Assembly: GCA_022538095.1 (NCBI GenBank)
Contig: JAKYXN010000003.1
Coordinates: 81,345 to 145,344, forward strand
DNA length: 64,000 nt
Source of the DNA: Puniceicoccaceae bacterium K14
Lineage (GTDB): Bacteria > Verrucomicrobiota > Verrucomicrobiia > Opitutales > Opitutaceae
Reading direction: 5' to 3'
The first letter of the stretch is position 1. The number at the start of each line of letters is the position of its first letter. The notes under the pieces are model-generated. The model ran no database searches, was not told where the DNA came from, and saw only the letters and a list, made by a program, of their open reading frames with translations. Positions 26,864 through 34,905 of the stretch are shown here, piece after piece. The translations under genes and the position numbers were made by a program.

Positions 26864-27907
26864 CTATTTAAGGCTAGTAAGAATCCTCTCAAACTCTTGA
26901 ACATATTTACGAATAGAGTAGTTGTGAGCTTTTGCAAATGCTTCCTTACCTATTCGAGATATTGATTGGGGACACATCATTTTGGTAATTCCTGTTAGTT
27001 CTTTAGTTTCACCAATAGGGAAAATAAACCCGTTTTTTCCATATTCTATGATGCCGTTTGTTCCACTTTGGGTTTTGGATACGATAGGTACACAGCCTTC
27101 GGCCATCGCTTCTAGCATGCTGTTGCTAGTGCCCTCATAGGCGGATAAGGAAATCATAACGTCGTGTTCTCGCCAAAATTGCGGCATTGAACCTGGGGAT
27201 TTTTTTCCGATTACGTGAACTCGATTTTCTGGGTCTTTTGCTTTGAGCCTTTTTTCCAACGCAGTGATTTCACGTCCTGCACCCGCGATGGATAAAGTGA
27301 ATTCTATGCTCTGTCGATAGAGCTGGTCAACGAGTTCGATTAAGTCATAGACTCGCTTCTGTTCTTGGTCGATTCTACCGCCGTAGGCGATTCGGATCGG
27401 AAAGGTTTGCCAGGTTCTATCTAATGTCTCGGAAACTTCAACACCGGTAGGAAGAATGGTTATTGGAATTCGACTATCGATAGGTAGATGATGAGAGAGT
27501 TTCTCGGCGCATTCTGGGCTTACTGCGACTACATGGCTTAGAAGATGGGCAACTTTTTTTAGAGGCTCATAGTACTCCTTTTCTGAATCGGAGCGGCAGT
27601 AGCCGATTAGCTTTAGGGCGTGACCTTGGTGTTTAAGTTTTTCGCAGACGTTAAAAAGCTCCCAAAAATAGTTTGGGACTACAACAGGTGAATTGAGTTT
27701 CGATACGAACGTTTTGAATAACTCTGGAGTTGGTGTAATGGCGTCAAATTGACCGACAGTTTCGGTAGTATTTAAGCAATTAATTACGTGTATGCGAATG
27801 TTTGAGTTTCCTAAAAACGCTTTTCGTAGGCGAAATGCCCAGGATGTGACACCTGATATGAAATCGCCTGAACAAATTACGACATCGATTTTTTTTGAAG
27901 ATGTCAT
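26864..27907 (-). CDS. GT4-family glycosyltransferase
   Basis: 347 residues. 'IAYGGRIDQEQKRVYDLIEL' is the start of the GT4 donor domain. 'VMISLSAYEGTSNSMLEAMA' followed by 'EGCVPIV' is the donor-binding Glu segment. The N-terminal domain contains 'VVAVSPECAEKL'. It overlaps the DUF115 gene by 4 bases (ATGA), so the pair is translationally coupled, as in the DUF115-GT4 pair at 14939-17091. The donor and acceptor are unknown. Confidence 0.92.
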   Translation of the reverse strand: MTSSKKIDVVICSGDFISGVTSWAFRLRKAFLGNSNIRIHVINCLNTTETVGQFDAITPTPELFKTFVSKLNSPVVVPNYFWELFNVCEKLKHQGHALKLIGYCRSDSEKEYYEPLKKVAHLLSHVVAVSPECAEKLSHHLPIDSRIPITILPTGVEVSETLDRTWQTFPIRIAYGGRIDQEQKRVYDLIELVDQLYRQSIEFTLSIAGAGREITALEKRLKAKDPENRVHVIGKKSPGSMPQFWREHDVMISLSAYEGTSNSMLEAMAEGCVPIVSKTQSGTNGIIEYGKNGFIFPIGETKELTGITKMMCPQSISRIGKEAFAKAHNYSIRKYVQEFERILTSLK

Positions 27908-28785
27908 TGGTTGATGACGGATGCGTAAGCATCTTTTGGTATTGCTTCAAGTTTTGTATCTGGGGTTAGGTTGACGAGTGTTCGTCCAGCAGCTTGGAAT
28001 TGCTTTTGGGCTAGCTCGAAGGCTTGTTCTTGTCGATCTACATCGGGAACCCCAATTTGGTCACCAATTTTGTAGTACGAATCTGTATAGTGCAAACCGC
28101 GGATTTTTTCTATGTTTTCGGCGGTGACATCAATCTTTCCTGGCTGGAAGAGTTTGGGTAACTTTCCATAGTTGTGGTCTAAGCCAAGTAGATACACTTT
28201 TTCGCAGCCTAAGTAGTAGGCCCACTGTAGCATTACATATGTGATGGTGCTTCCTAGGTGCACGATTGCAGCGAAGTCTTTGGAAAACTGAGGATAGAGC
28301 TCATTCCAGTAGTAAAGATTCTTTCGCATACGAGGAGCATTGAAGAAAAGGGTGTCTGAGTCTGCTTTTACGGCGTAAGCATTGTATAGGGCTGCTAGCT
28401 TCTTAGGGCCTTTGATTTTTGGGAAATCGTTCCTTCTCAATTCCAGCTGTTCGATATCTTCGAAGAAGAGGAAGTTGGTGTGGAAGCCAAAATCTTGGAA
28501 GCCTTTGTAAATCCCATTGCTACCAATGGTTATTTCACCTTTGAGAGGGCTTAAGTCTTGTGCTTTGAGACTAGGACCATTGCAGAGGATAAAGCACCGT
28601 TTGCCTGCATACATATTGTAATGCTCTGCGATTTTCTCTTGGTAGCCAGGCTTTCTAAGTAGCTTAAGTTTGCCTTCCCAGAAACCTAGATAGGTTCGTT
28701 CCCAAAATCGGTGGCGGGCTCTTACCAAACGCATGTATGCTAAGGGTTTGGCGAGGGATGGGAATTTGTGCGTCCAGGCTAGCAT
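27904..28785 (-). CDS. DUF115/Maf-type (MptE-like) protein, second copy
   Basis: 293 residues. It shares with the first copy (14939) the segments 'GKRCFILCNGPSL', 'SNGIYKGFQDFGF', 'VHLGSTITYVMLQWAYYLG', 'VYLLGLDHNYGK' and 'YYKIGDQIGVP', at closely matching spacing. Motility accessory factors with this domain glycosylate flagellin using CMP-nonulosonates. Divergence between the copies suggests different donors or acceptor sites. It heads a minus-strand unit of four genes (DUF115, GT4, 751-residue protein, Gfo/Idh/MocA). A 100-150-base divergent promoter region separates it from the plus-strand glycosyltransferase. Confidence 0.82.
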   Translation of the reverse strand: MLAWTHKFPSLAKPLAYMRLVRARHRFWERTYLGFWEGKLKLLRKPGYQEKIAEHYNMYAGKRCFILCNGPSLKAQDLSPLKGEITIGSNGIYKGFQDFGFHTNFLFFEDIEQLELRRNDFPKIKGPKKLAALYNAYAVKADSDTLFFNAPRMRKNLYYWNELYPQFSKDFAAIVHLGSTITYVMLQWAYYLGCEKVYLLGLDHNYGKLPKLFQPGKIDVTAENIEKIRGLHYTDSYYKIGDQIGVPDVDRQEQAFELAQKQFQAAGRTLVNLTPDTKLEAIPKDAYASVINQ

Positions 28786-28928
28786 CTGATGTAGTTAAAA
28801 AAGTAGTCGATCGGAGAGGCAAGATATTTGCAGGACTTAATTATGTGATGTAAGCGAAAGAAGCTTAATATTTTAGGAAGGGTTGAGCCTTGACTCGTGT
28901 GGTTGGATTGATCGCATGTACTGTAGGC

Positions 28929-30401
28929 ATGCGGCATATTTACTTCAATATCGAAGGCCATTCCACGAGTGGCGTTGCGACCTTCTGCAACAGGGTAGCA
29001 GAGGGGGCGAATGATTCGTTTATAGTGTCGCTAAATTGCACCTCGGAAAAGCCCCGTTTTTCCAACGAATTGTTGATCGAGCCTAGTCTCAGCCACAATC
29101 CAAAAGCTATTGTGAAGTCTTTATTGGAATATTTGCGGCAAAATGGAGGGGTCGCGGGAGACTGGGTCTTATTTCCAAATGTCGGGGATGACTGTTATGC
29201 TAGTTCGCTTCTATTAAAGCAAAACCTGCTGAGAGGGGAAGTTTCAAGCGTAGCCATTGTCGGCATCTGCCATAGCGATGATGAAAATCAGTATAAAGTA
29301 ATGCAGCATTATTCTGAATACTTAGATTCTGTGTTGGCGGTTAGCTCGTGTATTCAGAAAAAACTCTATAGTTTATTGGGCGTAGCTTTTGCAGAGAGGA
29401 TTTTTCGTCTGTCTTACCCAGTTCCGCATCTTGAACTTTCCTCGAAACCTCAATCATCGACTGCGAGTCCTACATTGATTTATTTGGGACGGTTGGTGAG
29501 GGAGCAAAAACGGATTGAACGATTACCTGTATTGGTGGAAGAACTGTTGAGACGGAAATTTGACTTCCGCCTACTAGTTGTAGGGGATGGTAAAGAACGA
29601 GAGTTCGTCAAAAGTGAATTTAAGCGGTTGACTGAGAACTGGGGTTGGGAGGATTTTCAGTTGCTAGGGTTTCTAAACCAAACTGGAGTTTATGATGCTC
29701 TTGCAAAGAGTGATATCTCTCTGCTATTTTCTGAATACGAAGGTACGCCAATATCAGTTTTGGAGGCGATTTCTGTAGGCGTTCACCCCGTGGTGATGAA
29801 CATGGATTGCTTGTGTGATGGCCTTGCAAAAGAGTCCTCCGAGATCGTTACTCAAGGCGATTTGATAGGGATGGCTCAAGCGATTATCGACCTTTGGAAG
29901 GATCGGGAAAAGTTCCAACTTTCTAGATTAAAAGGACGAGAAAGGGTTTTGAAAGAACACTCAACAGCGAATTGTATATTGCATTTAAAAACGGCATCCT
30001 TAGCAGCGTTGGCCCATTCTCGGGAGAAAGTAGTTAGTATACCATCGAGGTTAGGCTACTTCGACGGTAAGATTGAAAGACTGTTATCTGACATTGGTTT
30101 AGTGGGTGATTCAATTGTGGTATTTGGAGCGGGAATGTTTGGGAGAAAAGTGGTCGATCGCCTAGTTTCAATGGGACGAGTTCCGGTAGCGATTCTGGAT
30201 TCGGATTCGCTTAAGTGGAATACTGAATACAGAGGAATTGAGATTTTAGAGCCGAAATCTTTATTGGATAAACCTGTAAAAACATTGGTGGTGGCGTCCG
30301 ATTCGTTTGTTGAGGAGATATTGGCTAGTTTAAAGGAACATTATTCGGTTGCTGAGCTCGAGTTGCCCAAGTTACTTTTTTTGCCTCCGGATTCTGAGTA
30401 A
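28929..30401 (+). CDS. GT4-family glycosyltransferase with C-terminal Rossmann-like domain
   Basis: About 490 residues from this ATG. The donor domain shows 'LIYLGRLVREQKRIERLPVL' and 'ISLLFSEYEGTPISVLEAIS'. Residues after about 395 form a separate nucleotide-binding-like fold opening 'SIVVFGAGMFGRKVVDRL' and continuing 'PVAILDSD', parallel to the tail of the glycosyltransferase at 12366. A TTG at 28890, preceded by AGGAAGGG, would add 13 residues; I prefer the ATG because 'MRHIYFNIEGHSTSG' looks like a natural GT-B start, but the TTG has the better ribosome-binding site. It is divergent from the minus-strand unit and followed by a GT2. Confidence 0.85.
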   Translation: MRHIYFNIEGHSTSGVATFCNRVAEGANDSFIVSLNCTSEKPRFSNELLIEPSLSHNPKAIVKSLLEYLRQNGGVAGDWVLFPNVGDDCYASSLLLKQNLLRGEVSSVAIVGICHSDDENQYKVMQHYSEYLDSVLAVSSCIQKKLYSLLGVAFAERIFRLSYPVPHLELSSKPQSSTASPTLIYLGRLVREQKRIERLPVLVEELLRRKFDFRLLVVGDGKEREFVKSEFKRLTENWGWEDFQLLGFLNQTGVYDALAKSDISLLFSEYEGTPISVLEAISVGVHPVVMNMDCLCDGLAKESSEIVTQGDLIGMAQAIIDLWKDREKFQLSRLKGRERVLKEHSTANCILHLKTASLAALAHSREKVVSIPSRLGYFDGKIERLLSDIGLVGDSIVVFGAGMFGRKVVDRLVSMGRVPVAILDSDSLKWNTEYRGIEILEPKSLLDKPVKTLVVASDSFVEEILASLKEHYSVAELELPKLLFLPPDSE

Positions 30402-30423
30402 ATAGATCGCCAAAAATTAGGTT

Positions 30424-31578
30424 ATGAATACGAATGAGGTAACTACAATTATTTGTGCCCGCGACGCGGAAGGGACTATTGCAAGGGCAGTGTTGTCTGC
30501 AGCTGCAGAGGGTGGTCCTGTTATTGTAGTGGATGACTTTTCGAGCGATGAAACGGCCAGTATAGCTTTGAAGGCAGGTGGTGAAGCAGTGAGTGTGATT
30601 CGTCCTACTGAGCATCGAACATTAGGCTATGCACGGTCTACGGGAGTTGCGGCTGTGGAGACGCCTTGGTTAATTTGGCTAGACGCGGATGATGCGTTTT
30701 TACCCGGAAGAATTGTCTCATTGTTAAATGATGCCGAATCAAATCAGTGGGACGCTGTTTGGGATGCTGTCGATTTGTATGATGGAGAAACGGAAAATTT
30801 CATCAGAAGGCTTCCGATGCCGGATTTCATGTCCGAACCTGGATATGCTGTTCGTTTGTTTGAGCGTAATTGGGTCCCTAGCCCAGCTTGGCCATTGGTT
30901 AAAACGGAGTTTGCTAAACGAATTGGCTACGATGAATCTCTTCCAACCGCAGATGACATTGATTTTATGCTTCGATCGGTAGTGCATGGGGCACGATTGG
31001 GCTTTGTGGAGAGTGTCGGCTATAAGCAATTCGCATATCCAAGTAGCCTATCGCGTGATTTGTCCCACCAAAGAAATTGGCTGGCCCATGTTTTGAGGAA
31101 ATTTGATTACAAAGAAATCAAGCGGCTCTATTCCCGGACTGGCTTTGATTCTTTGGAAACAGTTTGGGCTTTGGTGACTGTGGCACTTTTTAGAAGAGAG
31201 GCTGAGGGTGCGCTAGATTTCATGCGTGTATTACCTCCTTTGATAAAAGGCGAGGGGCGTGGATTGTGGGGACTCTCCGACGAGTGGAGGCGTGCGTTCC
31301 AGAGGGGAACGTGCTTGCTGATTTTGGCGGAGGACTTGGCTTTAGCGGAAAAGGAATTGGCTCGGGCTGATTCGATGGAACGAACCCCCGAAGCTTTAAA
31401 TAACTGGGGGGTAGCCTTAGATCGTTTAGGTGAGAAGAAAAAGGCCTTAGAGTGTTGGAGGATGGCGTTAGAGATGCTTCCATCTTACCTCGATGCTCGC
31501 TTGAATATTGAGGCTAACAAGGGAGTTCGCATTACAGAAATTCCGTTGAGGCGCCTAGCAAGTCGGTCAGAGTACTAG
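30424..31578 (+). CDS. GT2-family glycosyltransferase with C-terminal TPR-like region
   Basis: 384 residues. Residues about 4-110 give the GT-A fold of GT2: 'TIICARDAEGTIARAV', 'VIVVDDFSSDET' and the DxD-type 'WLIWLDADDAFLPGRI'. 'TADDIDFMLRSV' matches the acceptor-side ED motif. Residues about 290-375 are helical, with one clear TPR unit ('ALNNWGVALDRLGEKKKALE'). It has no membrane helices, so it is not a polymerising synthase. It lies 22 bases after the upstream glycosyltransferase and is probably co-transcribed with it. Confidence 0.9.
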   Translation: MNTNEVTTIICARDAEGTIARAVLSAAAEGGPVIVVDDFSSDETASIALKAGGEAVSVIRPTEHRTLGYARSTGVAAVETPWLIWLDADDAFLPGRIVSLLNDAESNQWDAVWDAVDLYDGETENFIRRLPMPDFMSEPGYAVRLFERNWVPSPAWPLVKTEFAKRIGYDESLPTADDIDFMLRSVVHGARLGFVESVGYKQFAYPSSLSRDLSHQRNWLAHVLRKFDYKEIKRLYSRTGFDSLETVWALVTVALFRREAEGALDFMRVLPPLIKGEGRGLWGLSDEWRRAFQRGTCLLILAEDLALAEKELARADSMERTPEALNNWGVALDRLGEKKKALECWRMALEMLPSYLDARLNIEANKGVRITEIPLRRLASRSEY

Positions 31579-31683
31579 GACGAATTCATGTTGAGGGATA
31601 GGGCTCGATTTCTGTTTGGCCTCTCAAATGCTATGTAATGGGTGTTTGGGTTAAATCCGTCGGATTGGGCGCGAATAGCTATA

Positions 31684-31709
31684 CGAGGTGGCAATTTTTG
31701 CCGTCCTCG
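31684..31709 (+). promoter_or_regulatory. Leader hairpin before the third cytidylyltransferase
   Basis: CGAGG-T-GGCAA-TTT-TTGCC-GT-CCTCG folds into a ten-pair hairpin with a small internal loop, ending 14 bases before the ATG at 31724. It is not followed by a clear T-run. A coding start at GTG 31688 would lie inside the stem, which argues for the ATG. It may affect translation initiation or be a weak terminator. Confidence 0.4.
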
Positions 31710-31723
31710 ACTTATTTCATTTC

Positions 31724-32353
31724 ATGCATGTAGTTGGATCCATAATTGCCCGGTTGGGAAGTAAACGTTTAACGTATAAAAACCTTTTGCCATTCAAAGG
31801 TAAACCTTTGGTGGGCTTAGGGATAGAGATTTTGAATGCGACTCATTCGGTTAACCAAGTGGTGGTTTCGACTGAGAGCGAGTTGATCGCTCGAGTGGCT
31901 CTGGATTATGGGGCAACGGTGTTAAAGCGTCCGACAGAATTGGCCGAGGACCATGTGCCGTCTGTTCCTGTCTTTCAGCACGTAGTGGATAATTTTCCCT
32001 GCGATGTACATGTAAATTTTAATATAAATTTCCCTCTTTGTGAACCGGATGTGGTCGATCGTGCGGTGGCGTTGGCGATCAAAGATGGTGAGGCGCTTTC
32101 GCGACCATTCGCGGCATGGGCACAAACTCGCAAGTGCTTGGAGAACTATGGCGATCCGTACAAGATCTCGGCACATCAGCACGAGTTTGAAGATAAACGT
32201 GCGGGTAATTTGGACATTCATACGCTCGAAGATTTGCTGGAAACTTATCGTGAGAAGCAGGGAATTCGACCTGTTGGGCTCCCTGAAGCGTTTTTAGAGG
32301 AGGATTCTGCTAATATTTGCTGCGAATCGGTCGATTCGATGAATGAGCAATAA
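31724..32353 (+). CDS. Cytidylyltransferase of the acylneuraminate/CMP-sugar type (third copy)
   Basis: 209 residues from the ATG at 31724; a GTG at 31688 would add 12 hydrophobic residues. 'SIIARLGSKRLTYKNLLPFK' is the CTP-binding signature. 'VVVSTESELIARVALDYGA' and 'LKRPTELAEDHVPSV' follow the family pattern. 'VHVNFNINFPLCEPDVVDRA' replaces the usual 'Q.TSPL' region with Asn-rich sequence, unlike the other two copies. It ends the glycan island; the next gene, for an exported protein, overlaps its end. Substrate unknown. Confidence 0.82.
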   Translation: MHVVGSIIARLGSKRLTYKNLLPFKGKPLVGLGIEILNATHSVNQVVVSTESELIARVALDYGATVLKRPTELAEDHVPSVPVFQHVVDNFPCDVHVNFNINFPLCEPDVVDRAVALAIKDGEALSRPFAAWAQTRKCLENYGDPYKISAHQHEFEDKRAGNLDIHTLEDLLETYREKQGIRPVGLPEAFLEEDSANICCESVDSMNEQ

Positions 32354-33179
32354 TACTCATATGAATGCTAAGTTACAGACACGATTAGATTTAGGCTCTT
32401 TTACTTGCTTAAGGCGTTTGAGAATAACGTCCGTTGTGTGTGTGCTGTTTTTGATGGCAGGAGTCGCCGACGCGAAGTTTTCGCATGGTAGTGCCAATGC
32501 TCGCGGCGGGAGTTCTTTGAACTCAAGCGAGCCGACAGAAGAGGAATTGTTGCGTCAAGCTGAAGAGCGAGCGCGTAAGCGTAAAGCGAACGAGGAAAAA
32601 GCGAAATTGGCGAAGGAGATTTGGCGTTCGAAAAAGATTGAAGCAAAAAAGAGTCGCAAAGGGCTGGTGCAGCGAGTGTCTGGATTTGTTACTCACCATT
32701 TGAGTTTTGGCTTGAGCGATAATCGAGCAAGGTTTTCGGGGTACTTGTACAATAAGCAGCCAGCCGGATTAAGATTTGCCGAAAGTGTTGATAAGAATAA
32801 GCGTGTGCCTTCGCCAGCACTGCCAGAGTTTTCGCTTTTATCTCACGATCATGAGAGCTACTTGCTAGAAACTCCTTTGAGCGAAGAAGAATTGCGAGAT
32901 AATAGTTTCTATTCGGAAGTTATCGTCGAAATGGAACCGCATATATTAATATCGGGAAATATCGAATACGGATCTGATAACCTTGAGATGACTGAAAGCG
33001 AACGCCTCACGATGGAGGAGGAACGTGAAGCTATATTGAAGCCAGAAGATGTTCTGATCTTCTTTGAAGCAGAGAGCCGTAGCGGAAATAGTACATCTGT
33101 TGTCGTGCCATTCTCGCCTTCTTCAATTGAAAATAGTGAGCCTATTAAAAGCTCTGCCACTTATCAAGTCGTAGAGTAA
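32343..33179 (+). CDS. Exported protein of unknown function with charged helical segment
   Basis: 278 residues. After a basic N-terminus a hydrophobic stretch ('ITSVVCVLFLMAGVADA', about 28-44) ends in an AxA-type signal peptidase site, so the protein is exported. Residues about 65-105 are highly charged and probably coiled-coil ('LRQAEERARKRKANEEKAKL'). The rest is acidic with no family I recognise. The start may instead be ATG 32361, which avoids the 11-base overlap with the cytidylyltransferase. The next gene also encodes an exported protein and begins 17 bases after the stop. Confidence 0.75.
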   Translation: MSNNTHMNAKLQTRLDLGSFTCLRRLRITSVVCVLFLMAGVADAKFSHGSANARGGSSLNSSEPTEEELLRQAEERARKRKANEEKAKLAKEIWRSKKIEAKKSRKGLVQRVSGFVTHHLSFGLSDNRARFSGYLYNKQPAGLRFAESVDKNKRVPSPALPEFSLLSHDHESYLLETPLSEEELRDNSFYSEVIVEMEPHILISGNIEYGSDNLEMTESERLTMEEEREAILKPEDVLIFFEAESRSGNSTSVVVPFSPSSIENSEPIKSSATYQVVE

Positions 33180-33196
33180 TATTGAATACTTTTATT

Positions 33197-34453
33197 ATGA
33201 AATACCCTAATGTATGCCTGATACTTAGCTTTGCCCTGTTTGGTTATGTTTCAACTGCTCTTGCAGCGGACCCTCCTGCTGCATCAGAAGAGGAATCTCA
33301 CGAAGAAGCTGGCCCTCATGAGAATAGTTCTGGACAGGATCGGATCGTGGTTTTGGAGAAAAAGAAAGAAATTGATCCTGAGGTGGCTAACGAGGAAGTG
33401 TTGGGGTATTTGAGTTTAGGGGTTACAAGTTGGAAGGGCCGAGACATCACCTTGGCGGAGAAGTATTTTGCTGCTGCTTTGGGTGTGAACGCAGATGTAC
33501 CAGCTAAAGAAAATGTACTTTATGAGATGGCAAAGCTATATAATGAGGAAGGTATGCTTTCAAAATCAGCAGCTGTATACGAGAGATTAATACGGGAATT
33601 TCCTTCGAGTCGCCGTATACCGGATTCGTATTTTGAGCTTGGTTACTTGTACCGAAGAATGGGTGCGTTGGAACTCGCTGAGACCAAGTTTTATTCGGTT
33701 CTGAATGCGGCAGTTAACGTATCATTCGACCAATTGGCAAAGTACAAAGAGTTATCATTGAAATCCAAATTGGAGATTGCTCGCACATTGCAGCAACGTG
33801 GGCAATTTATAGAAGCGTACGACACATTTCAGGATTTGTTTCGACTTGAGCTAAAGCCGGTTGACCGCATCCGTGTTCACTATGAAATGTGCTACTTATT
33901 GTATGAACTTGAGCGCTACCAACAGGGTGTTTCTCAAATGAAACTATTTTTGGAAGGGTATCCGGAAAATTTTCACCAATCGGAGATTCGCTATTTATTG
34001 GCGAAGTCATATGAAAGGCTCAATCGCAAACCAGAAGCCTTGCGTGAGGTGGTTCAAATCTTAAAGAAGGAATCGAATTTCGCTACCGCAGAGGAAGGGG
34101 TTGCTGATTATTGGAAGCAAAGAACGGGTAATGAGCTCGCAAATGAATTTTATCAGAAGGGCGATTTTCGAAGTGCGCTGACCATCTACCAGGCGTTGGC
34201 TCGGTACAGTGAAAGTCCAGAGTGGCGTTGGCCGGCGATCCATCAAATTGGCCTCTGCTTTGAGCGACTTGGCTTACCTGAGAAAGCTAAGATGGCATAC
34301 GAAGAAATTTCAGAATCACTCGCTTCGATAGGTGAAGAGCAAGAGTTGACAGAATCATTGCTTTCTTTGTCCAAAATGGCGAAATGGAGACTTGAACACT
34401 TGAATTGGGAAGACGATCTTCATGCCCGACTCAATATTCTGAAAACTCAATAG
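33197..34453 (+). CDS. Exported tetratricopeptide-repeat protein
   Basis: About 418 residues. A signal peptide ('VCLILSFALFGYVSTALA') is followed by an acidic linker and then TPR units from about residue 75 on, for example 'AKENVLYEMAKLYNEEGMLS', 'IPDSYFELGYLYRRMGALEL' and 'WPAIHQIGLCFERLGLPEKA'. The pattern resembles periplasmic assembly factors of the BamD/YbgF kind, though no lipobox Cys is present. The ATG at 33197 starts the signal peptide directly; a TTG at 33182 is an alternative. It may assist assembly of a surface structure; its partner is unknown. Confidence 0.82.
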   Translation: MKYPNVCLILSFALFGYVSTALAADPPAASEEESHEEAGPHENSSGQDRIVVLEKKKEIDPEVANEEVLGYLSLGVTSWKGRDITLAEKYFAAALGVNADVPAKENVLYEMAKLYNEEGMLSKSAAVYERLIREFPSSRRIPDSYFELGYLYRRMGALELAETKFYSVLNAAVNVSFDQLAKYKELSLKSKLEIARTLQQRGQFIEAYDTFQDLFRLELKPVDRIRVHYEMCYLLYELERYQQGVSQMKLFLEGYPENFHQSEIRYLLAKSYERLNRKPEALREVVQILKKESNFATAEEGVADYWKQRTGNELANEFYQKGDFRSALTIYQALARYSESPEWRWPAIHQIGLCFERLGLPEKAKMAYEEISESLASIGEEQELTESLLSLSKMAKWRLEHLNWEDDLHARLNILKTQ

Positions 34454-34460
34454 TCTCTAA

Positions 34461-34862
34461 ATGGAAGCCGAAAAAGTTGAAGCCATCTTGTCCGGGCACA
34501 TTCGGATGTGTACCGATCTATACGAATTGTTTATTGAAGAAGGCAAGCTGATGCGTGCGACTGGCGCTCCTCCAGAAGAAGAGTTTCTGGAGAAGAAAAA
34601 GGGCTTTCTTACTGCGTTGGATCGTGGCGTAGAGCTTTTGCAAAAAATCAATGAAGAGCCTGATTCATTTCCACGCTCATTGAGCCCTTTAGTTAAGGAA
34701 GCTCGAGATTTGGTAATGAAAATTATGATGCTTGATCGTGAGAACGAACGTCTTTTGTTAAAAGCGTCGCTCCCTCCGCGTATGAAGCAGGCGTATTCTA
34801 AGGTCGTTCCGGGACAGGTGGCGAAAGCGTATTCGCGTTTCGCCAACAATTCTCAGGGCTAA
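34461..34862 (+). CDS. Small helical protein, possibly FlgN-like flagellar chaperone
   Basis: 133 residues, almost entirely alpha-helical and charged. The pattern of an N-terminal helix, a second helix with 'FLEKKKGFLTALDRGVELLQ' and a third with 'LVMKIMMLDRENERLLLKAS' resembles FlgN/FliT-type export chaperones, in which a 'D.EN..LL' segment precedes the C-terminal tail. The match is by length and pattern only. If right, it would link this block with flagellar assembly. It starts 7 bases after the TPR gene stop, so the two are co-transcribed. Confidence 0.5.
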   Translation: MEAEKVEAILSGHIRMCTDLYELFIEEGKLMRATGAPPEEEFLEKKKGFLTALDRGVELLQKINEEPDSFPRSLSPLVKEARDLVMKIMMLDRENERLLLKASLPPRMKQAYSKVVPGQVAKAYSRFANNSQG

Positions 34863-34905
34863 AGCGCTAACTTCGTTAATTTTAGTGTGAGCAAAAACGA
34901 GCTAG

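Noticed and set aside
14061..32353. Capsule or O-antigen locus as the reading of the glycan island
   Set aside because: Not excluded, but no Wzx, Wzy, Wzz, ABC exporter or initiating membrane transferase is encoded, so a polymer exported from this locus alone is unlikely.
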